NCBI GenBank assembly: GCA_032622095.1
Contig: CP136066.1
Location: 172,673,164-172,737,163 of the forward strand
Source of the DNA: Siphonodentalium dalli
Taxonomy: Eukaryota > Mollusca > Scaphopoda > Gadilida > Siphonodentaliidae
Length of the DNA stretch: 64,000 nucleotides
Reading direction: 5' to 3'
Positions 48,387 through 64,000 of the stretch are shown piece by piece. The notes under the pieces were generated by a model, which was not told the DNA's origin, made no database searches, and worked only from the letters and a program-made list of their open reading frames with translations. Within the stretch, counting starts at the first letter, position 1; each line of letters opens with the position of its first letter. Position numbers and translations under genes: made by a program.

Positions 48387-48845
48387 CCTTGATGCAGCTT
48401 ACCTTACAAAATAGATTTCTCCCACTTGATACATATGCTGTTATGGTCGAAGTATTGATGCAACATAGAGAGTGCTATATTGTGTTTTATTTCAATATAC
48501 GATTGAAACACCATATTTGACCAGTGTTGAGAAGTACCTATTGGAGCAATTAAAGAACTGAATTAAACACAATTTATTTTTTTGAAGTTGTGACAAAATA
48601 GAGCATTTGCTTTACCGAAAACTCCTGAACGTTTCCAAAGAGATCACCTGATGTTTCTGATCTAAAATTAGCCCCTTTTTCTGTTCCGTTAGAATGTATG
48701 TATTATATGAGAAAAATTCTAAATATTATCAACAATAACTAATAGAAGCATTTCCAGACAGGTGTCCCCAATTCATTTAAATTATTTTATACCCAGAATC
48801 TATAAGAAATTTGCTTAGAAGAGATACACTATCCAAGCCTGAGTT
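48387..48845. other. No gene recognised
   Basis: AT-rich, no exon or element identified. Confidence 0.4.
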
Positions 48846-49272
48846 TAGTGTGCCTGTCATTTGCAGAATGGGGTCCCCAGAGGGTGAATTTAGTGACGCT
48901 ATCCCGCGAGCATAACTAAATTCACCCTATGGGGACCTCATTATGCTTAGGCCTCATCTTCTATGGAAAGTTTCTAAATTGTCAAATTCCTATAGAAATT
49001 TCTTCACATAGATTCTATTTCTTTTTTAGTTTAGTTTATCTATATCCCCAAATTGGCAGACGACAAATTGCATAATCAAGGTTCCCAGTGGGTGTACATT
49101 ACAATATTTACCATTTGGGAACTTCAATCTGAGTCTATGTCGCCCACAGCAGATGAGGCCTAAGCAGAATGCGGTACCCAGAGGGTGAATTTAGTGATGC
49201 TAGTCTGCTGTGCGGGGTAGCATCACTAAATTCACCCTCTGGGGACCTCAATCTGCAAATGACAAGCACATT
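48846..49272. mobile_element. FC425 MITE, full-length copy
   Basis: Ends tagtgtgcctgtcatttgca and tgcaaatgacaagcacatta. Both terminal mini-palindromes (gggtgaatttagtga / tcactaaattcaccc) and the AT-rich interior are present. 427 bp. Confidence 0.75.
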
Positions 49273-49595
49273 AAACTCAGACTTGACACTATCTTCAATT
49301 ATGAATGTGAATGAATTTTAGCACAGTGCAATGAAAAATCTTTGGGTCTTGATACTGATGTTTACCTGTACACAAGTCATAAAAAAGCGAAGTTAATAAT
49401 AATTATAGATAAAAAACAGTTCTATAAAGTGACAAAATGTCAATATTATTTACAGAAATTAATGTACATATTAACAGTCTGGTATAAAAACTATACTTTA
49501 GAAAATACAATAAATTCAATAGAATAATATATATTTAATGCAAACAATAAATGGTCTTGATGGCATATAAACATGTGTCTATAGAATAATATATA

Positions 49596-49808
49596 CAGTA
49601 ATGCCCTAAGTAATCGACTCCTTAAACACAGCAGAATTACGGGTAACTTTTCAGGATTTAGTCGGAAATATGGCTTGTTGCCATTCATCGGAAAGCTCTC
49701 CCATAGAGCTTTCCGATGAATGGCAACAAGCCATATTTCCGACTAAATCCTGAAAAGTTACCCATAATTCTACTGTGTTTAAGGAGTCGATTACTTTGGG
49801 CATTACTG
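49596..49808. mobile_element. PAL213 foldback MITE, copy 3
   Basis: 213 bp between TA dinucleotides, CAGTAATGCCCTAAG at the left and complement at the right. The arms are almost perfect over about 100 bp with centre agctctcccatagagct. It is among the best-preserved copies. Confidence 0.9.
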
Positions 49809-50307
49809 TATGTTGATCAACAATAACGGGGCCTTTGTTGGATTAGTTTTTATAGAATATTACTTAATGTTCACCAACAAATTTCTGCTTTTAAATTTTA
49901 TATAATTTAAATATAAAAGTGGGGGTTGAAGAACAGAAAGCAGATTCTCAAGAATGAATTGTTTCTTTTGGCAAACAAGAATCAGTTGTCTGAAACACAT
50001 TAGTATATTATCTGATGCACAGATACCAGATACCCATTAAAACGTCATCAATATATGTTTTCTCTCTCTCAAGTATCTAATATTCATTAGCCGACTCATT
50101 GCCATTTAATATTTTAACATAAATTTGTCCTGATATAACATTTAAATATTAATAATTGTTCATAGTTGAGACGTTGAGTTTCCCAAAATGGCACAATCGG
50201 TGTGATTGAAATTTTCTGCAATAATAAGGTCAATGCTATATTCCTTGTCGGCAAAGTGTCTGTCAAACTTATTTAATTTGATTCATTGAAATAAGCACAA
50301 AAAGTGT
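49809..50307. other. No gene recognised
   Basis: AT-rich, no exon, RNA gene or repeat element seen. Confidence 0.4.
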
Positions 50308-50571
50308 CTAACCCTTTCTAATCTGAATGGAATCTTCCATTCAGTAATAAAAGTATACATTGGAATCGCTATTATTCACTTGGAGGGGTGACTTGGAGGG
50401 GTGTTCAGGATAATTTTGCAGATGAGTTGACCGAAATGATAATACAAGAGCTGAATGATTCATATTCATGGGTGGGAAATGTTCAGATAATAAGTTAAAC
50501 AAACAATGGTTGTGTGTGGAATTTATTATCTGATCACTTCCAAAGGGAAGTATTTAGTACAGAAAGGGTTA
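50308..50571 (+). mobile_element. pB-4 MITE, diverged copy
   Basis: Ends ctaaccctttctaatctgaa and tatttagtacagaaagggtta. Contains a duplicated 'acttggaggggtg' block and the family palindrome around 'gttaaacaaacaatgg'. TTAA is degraded on the left. Confidence 0.7.
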
Positions 50572-51443
50572 CATACAAGTATGCTAATATATCCTGCATT
50601 GATATGATTGAAAATACACATGAATAAGTGAGTGTAAGTATCGTGAATGCTATGGATTGTGACAATAGGGCCCTGCGAATTGGGGTTTTGAGTCGAATTG
50701 AATCTCGAATCAAGGGTGATATTCCTGAATCAAATCAAATCTCGAATAGAACATACGCATGGGCATGCAAATGGTGATGGAGACATAAACATGATTTAAG
50801 TACATTTAATATAATATATCCAGCAAGTGACTAAACTGAATGCATGTTTGGGCTATTGTTCACACTTTGGTTTGGTTAAAATATTTGATCGCGGCAGAAT
50901 GAAACTATCTTTTTCTTACTGTCATGTCATCCAACTCTCCTAGTATAGATCTACCAATCAATGTAGCAAGACGAAAGCAGCAAGTTAGGCTAAAATTTCA
51001 GTTGTTATTTTAACAGACCTAGTTAAATTGGAATTTTAGAACAAACATCTCCAACCATGTGTTCTTTTTCATTCTCAAAAATGCAAGAAAGGGTGATTCA
51101 AATATATTTAAATTATATGATCAAATTGAATAAAATCAATCAGCAGCCTGATTCGCAAATCAAATCGAATCTCGAAGCTTCGCAGAGCCCTTACAACATT
51201 CTTTCACTTTATTAAATTTGAATGATGGAGTCATTAGATATTTACATGATTTGATTTTGCTCTCTCAAAATGAAGAGATGGATACTAAGAATGTGTCCTA
51301 TACGGAATGATGATCATGGAATCTATAGAAAGGGGAGCAACTCAAATGCATTATTGCACTGTGGACAATGACATAAGAACGATACTAGACAAACGAAAAC
51401 ATACAAATCTGAACTCAACAATCCCCACTAAAATAATATGTTA
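50572..51443. other. No gene recognised
   Basis: It contains three local repeats of 'aatcgaatctcgaat/atcaaatctcgaat' near 50695-50745 and 51160-51175. No coding or RNA feature. Confidence 0.4.
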
Positions 51444-51656
51444 CAGTAATGCCCTAAATAATCGACTTCTTAACCACAGCAGAATTATGGGTAACTTTTC
51501 AGGATTTAGTCGGAAATATGGCTTGTTGCCATTCATCGGAAAGCTCTCACTGAGAGCTTTCCGATGAATGGCAACAACCCATATTTCCGACCAAATCCTG
51601 AAAAATTACCCATAATTCTGCTGTGGTGAAGGAGTCGATTATTTAGGGCATTACTG
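51444..51656. mobile_element. PAL213 foldback MITE, copy 4
   Basis: 213 bp, flanked by TA. CAGTAATGCCCTAAATAATC and its complement at the ends, centre gctctcactgagagc. Arms nearly identical when folded. Confidence 0.9.
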
Positions 51657-51793
51657 TATATATAGAGCACTCGAAAAGCTGGAATGTCAAAAATAAGCAC
51701 TTAATGACAACACTAAATACGGTTCATTGAATCTGCTCCACTTTTCAAGATTCTTTAGGGGATATTTGACCCCTTTTTTGGCTAGATTGTGAT

Positions 51794-52066
51794 TTAACCC
51801 TTTCTATACTAAATGGATTCTCCCACCCAATTATAATTGTATACATTGGAAATGTCTATTATTTATTTGGAGGGGTGTTCAGGAATAATGAGCAGACGAC
51901 AGACAGTCAAAAAGATAATAGAAGTTCAGAAGGATTCATATTCATTGAAGGGAAATGTTTAGATTATAAGTTCAACAAACGAACTATGTTCATTTGTTGA
52001 ACTTATTATCTGAACATTTCCCAAGGGAACTACTCGTCAATGAGTATTTAGTATAGAAAGGGTTAA
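51794..52066 (+). mobile_element. pB-4 MITE, intact reference copy
   Basis: TTAACCCTTTCTATACTAAA at the left and tttagtatagaaagggttaa at the right: perfect inverted ends of 19 bp with TTAA duplicated on both sides. A central palindrome (gttcaacaaacgaac...gttcatttgttgaac) is present. 273 bp. It supplies the empty-site comparison for the nested insertion at 7839-7943. Confidence 0.9.
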
Positions 52067-52538
52067 GCATGCTATTATTTTTGGAAATGGGTGATGAAAT
52101 ATTTTACTACTACTGAATGTATGACTCATGACAAAATAATTTCTTGAAATAATTTCCTCACTTGCATAGTATTTTGAAAATGACCTTCATATTTGGTACT
52201 TGATACAAGTTAATGTAATATCGGCATTCGCCACACATCTCTCGAAAAGTTAACTTGAACATAGTGTCTGACCTTCCCAGAAAACAATAATGTGTATTTC
52301 TTTATGAAATGCATTTTAATGACATGTTTGTATTAATATCCTCAAAAAACATGTCAGGAACATTTAGTGTCACATAAAAACTGTCCAAAAAAAATAATAT
52401 TCTGAAAACAGTAATAATTGCTGTTCTCTCATAAATATCCTTTTTTATAGTTTGGAACCTATATAATAGATAAGGCATGAGTGGGGAAGAGAGACACAAT
52501 CTTAAATTCCAAGGAACCGGATGAGTAGATGACATATA
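52067..52538. other. No gene recognised
   Basis: AT-rich sequence between MITEs. The open frame on the minus strand extends into the neighbouring PAL213 and is not a gene. Confidence 0.4.
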
Positions 52539-52708
52539 CAGTAATGCCCTAAATAGTCGACTCCTTAACCACAGCAGAATTATGGGTAACTTTTCAGGAT
52601 ATAGTTGGAAATATGGCTTGTTACAACAAGCCATATCTCCGACTAAATCCTGAAAAGTTACCCATAATTCTGCTGTGGTTAAGGAGTCAATTAATTAGGA
52701 CATTACTG
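52539..52708. mobile_element. PAL213 foldback MITE, copy 5, shortened at the centre
   Basis: Ends as in the other copies, but the centre is reduced to 'atggcttgttacaacaagccat': about 43 bases are lost symmetrically around the dyad. Such loss at the hairpin tip is what deletion of a palindrome centre produces. Confidence 0.85.
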
Positions 52709-53314
52709 TACTATATGAGGATGGCATATGGGAGAATGATTATTAATGAACCCTGGCAGTATGTTCAGTGAGCTGGAGTGAGCTGATAGTGAGCTGATAC
52801 AGTGAGCACTAGATGAGAAAGGAATGTGATTAAACTAGTTAATTAACAAATAAGTCTACAATAAGAGAGATGTCTTGTAACAAACAACAAATAATGATCC
52901 TCCAGCTTTTTACAGTAGGTTTATCTGAATAAATCAATTGATATAAATACTTATGCTCTCAGGTATTTTGTGTACTGATATTTTGATGAAGGAGGAAGGT
53001 TTTTCATTTTTCCCAAAATGTGAGATTCCAACAATTCCCAACCTGTTTACATATAGAACCTCTGTGTGTGAATATATTTGTGTCTTGATATTTTAGTTTA
53101 TGTATTCCTTCTACCAATGTATGTTTGTATATAAACAAGGAATGAGCTTATCCCTTAATAAACTGAAAAAAATACAAAGGCATGCTGTTGATGATTTTTT
53201 AGTTTAACAGCAATACAGGTGGTAGAGATTGACTCAGGCTGGTACATGTATATATAACATGCTGTGCCATTGATAAATTGGAGCTGACGTTTAAAGAGCC
53301 GATCTACAACTTGG
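52709..53314. other. No gene recognised
   Basis: A short local repeat 'gtgagctgatagtgagctga' near 52770-52800. No exon or element identified. Confidence 0.4.
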
Positions 53315-53715
53315 TTAACCCTTTATCCAACAAACCGGCCAAAAACCGGCCAAATAAAGCTTCAACAGCCTAAAATATCTTCGGTCTGTCTCAATAGAAC
53401 CATACAAATATGGATATCATTGGAACCGGCTCCTTGACCACATTGTGATAGTTACAGTTATGCCCTGTGCCAATGCATTCTCTTATATATGCGAGTCGAC
53501 CATAGGTCGCCTCGCATATATATGAGAATGCATTGGCCTAAAAAAAAACTTTTTTTAACACTTTTTACCATTTTTTCTTACATTCTTTAACAATTTTATA
53601 ATTTTTAATGTGTTAAGCCAATGCATTCTCTTATATATGCGAGGCGACCTATGGTCGACTCGCATATATAAGAGAATGCATTGGCACAGGGCCCTTCTGT
53701 TGGGTAAAGGGTTAA
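53315..53715 (-). mobile_element. pB-3 MITE, second copy, inverted
   Basis: TTAA at 53315-53318 and 53712-53715. It is inverse to 47332-47719 and highly similar along its whole length, including the gccggccaaaaaccggcc block. HP69 hairpins at 53469-53537 and 53617-53685, both CGACC type. Confidence 0.85.
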
Positions 53716-54171
53716 ACATATCTTCCAAGTTGTCAATGTCACACATAGTGATATGTTTTGCTGAAAGCCATTCCTGTCACAATGATAAGACTTTATGATC
53801 GATCATTTTTTAAATAATCAACTTTAAATACTGTAGTATTAGACAATTGCTCTTGTAAACTATATTACTAGTGTAATATTAGTGAATTTCAACATGTTAG
53901 CCAAACTTTTGACTTTAAAAAAAATTGTGTCAATAATAGCATTAAACCTGTATAAACCCGAGTCAAACCCACCCCATCAAGTCAGCAGCTTATATATGAT
54001 TGTAGTCTTTTCTCCGGCCAATGAAATAGATGATAAACTGATTAGATAATTCTGTCCGATATGGCTCATTTATAAAATGAAGAGAATGAAATTGATGAGT
54101 GTTGACCGGTACAGGCTTTGTCATAAGGCGAAGAATGTTACTGAGATTAGCATACACTAGCAAGCCTTGAA
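53716..54171. other. No gene recognised
   Basis: AT-rich intergenic DNA downstream of the PAK gene. No exon recognised on either strand. Confidence 0.4.
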
Positions 54172-54592
54172 ATGTGTGTCTGTCATTTGCAGAATGAGGT
54201 CTCCAGAGGGTGAATTTAGTGACGCTATCCCGCACAGCAGGCTAACATCACCAAATACACCTTCTGGGGACCTCATTCTGCTCAGGTCTCATCTTCTGGA
54301 AAGTATCTCTAGTCTCAAATTAACATTGTTTTTAGTTAATTTTTACCTTCTGTTCAGTTTATTATGTCCACTAATTGGCAGAAGATAAAATGCATAATCG
54401 AGATGACTAATAGTTGAACATCACCAAATTCAACTGGGGAACTTCAATCTGATCCTTGGCCTCCCATAGCAGTTGAGACCTAAGCAGAATGAGGTTACCA
54501 GAGGGTGAAATTGGTGATGCCAGCATATCGTGCAGGATAACGTCAGTAAAATCACCCTCTGGGGATCTCATTCTGCAAATGACAGACACATT
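54172..54592. mobile_element. FC425 MITE, full-length copy
   Basis: Ends tgtgtgtctgtcatttgcag and tctgcaaatgacagacacat. Both terminal mini-palindromes are present. It lies just beyond the PAK 3' minisatellite. Its interior supplies 'AATAAA' on the minus strand (complement of tttatt near 54358), which could act as a poly(A) signal for PAK; that is speculation. Confidence 0.75.
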
Positions 54593-54606
54593 ATTTCATG
54601 GCTTTC

Positions 54607-62594
<7,988 letters not shown>

Positions 62595-63097
62595 ACTGTT
62601 GTGGTTGATTGACGGTAAAATGGTTGGTTTGTAGTTTATGTTCAACCGTGTCTCAGAATCTGTGATTTTATCCAAGGAATGTATGGTAAATTAATTAATC
62701 CAATTCTCACTACATTAAAGTCAGTTAAACATAATAATTTTTAATCAAAAGCTGTCAATTCACGAATTACTGTAAAATAATTGGATGTCACTTAGCCAGC
62801 CACTAACATTATTTCTCGGTAAACCTTAAACAGGTGTCGGTCACTCTGCCAGAACATACAGGTGGTCATGGACGTGTTTGGCACGAAGCTAGAATTGTTG
62901 ATTACAAATGGGCGATCAATGAAAATGATAAAAATGAAGTTTCTTTTCAAATGGATACGTGATTGACAGATGTTTGTTCCCAAGATATAATTATTTTTGA
63001 CCAACACTGGGATTAAATGAAAGTGTCAATGACACTGTAGGTCAACTTTGGGAAGAAGTTAAATTTGTGTGATGAGCAATGAATGGAAAGATTTTGG

Positions 63098-64000
63098 ATT
63101 GAATTTTGAAATCCAAGATGGCCTCTGGCAGCCATGTTTTTTGTCCGAATGACCCCAAAATGACTCGTTCCCATCTACATTCCAATTTAAACAGCCATGA
63201 CAAATTTCATGATGATCAGACTAAAGCTACGACCTGTAGCCTGTGCTAAAGGATTTAGTCATGCAAAGAGTAAAATCCAAGATGGCTGCCAGCGGCCATG
63301 ATTTTTGGCCGAATGACCCCAAAATTACTCGTTCCCATCTACATTCCAATTTCAACAGCCATGACAAATTTCATAATGATCGGTCCAAAGGTACGACCTG
63401 TAGGCCGTGCCAAAGAATTTAGTCATGCAAAGAGTAAATCTAAGATGGCTGCTGGCGGCCATGTTTTTTGGCCGAATTACCCCAAAATTACTCGTTCCCA
63501 TTTACATGTCAATGTTATCATCCATGACAAATTTCATGATGATCAGACCAAAGGTACGACCTGTAGCCCGTGCTAATGGATTGAATATTGAAATCCAAGA
63601 TGGCCACTGGCGGCCATGTTTTTTTTCCCGAATGACCCCAAAATGACTCGTTCCCATCTACATGTCATTGTTAACATCCATGACACATTTTATGATCCGA
63701 CCAAAGGTACGACCTGTAGGCCGTGCCAAAGAATTTAGTCATACAAAGAGTAAAATCCAAGATGGCTGCTGGTGGCCATGTTTTTTGGCCGAATGACCCC
63801 AAAATGACTCGTTCCCATCTACATGTCATTGTTAACATCCATGACACATTTTATGATCCGACCAAAGGTACGACCTGTAGGCCGTGCCAAAGAATTTAGT
63901 CATGCAAAGAGTAAAATCTAAGATGGCTGCCGGCTGCCATGTTTTTTGGCCGAACAACCCCAAAATTACTCGTTCCCATCTACATGTCAATATTAACATC
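63098..64000. repeat. Satellite array, about 160-175-bp unit, running off the window
   Basis: At least five units. Each holds 'ccaagatggc.gc..gc.gccatg', whose core is an imperfect palindrome, then 'tttttggccgaatgacccca', 'aaatgactcgttcccatcta', 'catgacaaatttcatgatga', 'aaaggtacgacctgtagg' and 'tagtcatgcaaagagtaaa'. Units near 63597-63760 and 63760-63920 are the most alike. Relics occur at 13190, 21530 and 32-33 kb. Open frames here are repeat translations. Confidence 0.8.

Noticed and set aside
54172-54600. PAK 3' exon continuing into plus-strand peptides with 'RMRSPEGEFSD'
   Set aside because: These peptides are the FC425 MITE ends translated, found at every copy and on both strands.
63098-64000. 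A coding region at the right edge suggested by overlapping open frames
   Set aside because: The frames repeat with the satellite unit and are interrupted between units.

Overview
The window is nuclear DNA from an animal, most likely a marine lophotrochozoan such as a mollusc or a relative. It is AT-rich with GT-AG introns, it holds a metazoan-type kinase gene with short exons in a sea of intronic repeats, and it has a tRNA-derived SINE and degenerate satellite DNA ending in a 'gacggacggac...ggtgagcta' tail of the sort I associate with bivalve genomes. The phylum is inference; no mitochondrial, bacterial or viral genome organisation is visible.

Only two protein-coding loci are well supported. 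(1) 54836-62270, minus strand: the complete kinase domain and C-terminus of a group II p21-activated kinase (PAK4/5/6, Drosophila mbt type) in six exons that join in frame to 290 residues and a stop. The N-terminal CRIB exons lie beyond the right edge. (2) 26432-30655, minus strand: an intronless protein of about 1,400 residues. It has an N-terminal zinc-binding segment, a C-terminal half that can be read as a split FEN/XPG-like nuclease, and a Cys-rich tail. Two single-base frame breaks in homopolymers interrupt it. A 3' fragment of a non-LTR retrotransposon lies at 34416-34958. Everything else is repeats.

Layout: 0-10.7 kb is a mosaic of MITEs and two palindrome-core minisatellites (5.4-5.8 and 9.3-9.7 kb). 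10724-19205 is an 8.48 kb unit duplicated in tandem at 19206-24195; the second copy has lost about 3.5 kb in several deletions and an 80-bp array inside it changed from 8 to 6 units. 24.2-36.1 kb holds the large intronless gene, satellite relics and the retrotransposon fragment. 36.5-39.5 kb is degraded satellite. 39.7-54.6 kb is a dense MITE field. 54.8-64 kb is the PAK locus with element-filled introns and a satellite running off the end.

The recurring theme is a 69-bp near-perfect hairpin (here called HP69) with compensatory base changes in its stem tip. It occurs more than 20 times, usually as a facing pair around an AT-rich spacer, and it is shared by MITE families that have different termini. 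Most of those families begin TTAACCCTTT and so resemble piggyBac-type non-autonomous elements; no transposase is present in the window. The second theme is at PAK: minisatellites have grown outward from the acceptor of exon 5, the donor of exon 5 and the stop codon of exon 6, so the repeat units carry splice-site or stop-codon copies. Names such as HP69, pB-1 to pB-5, PAL213, FC425, DR-A and DR-B are labels made up for this annotation.
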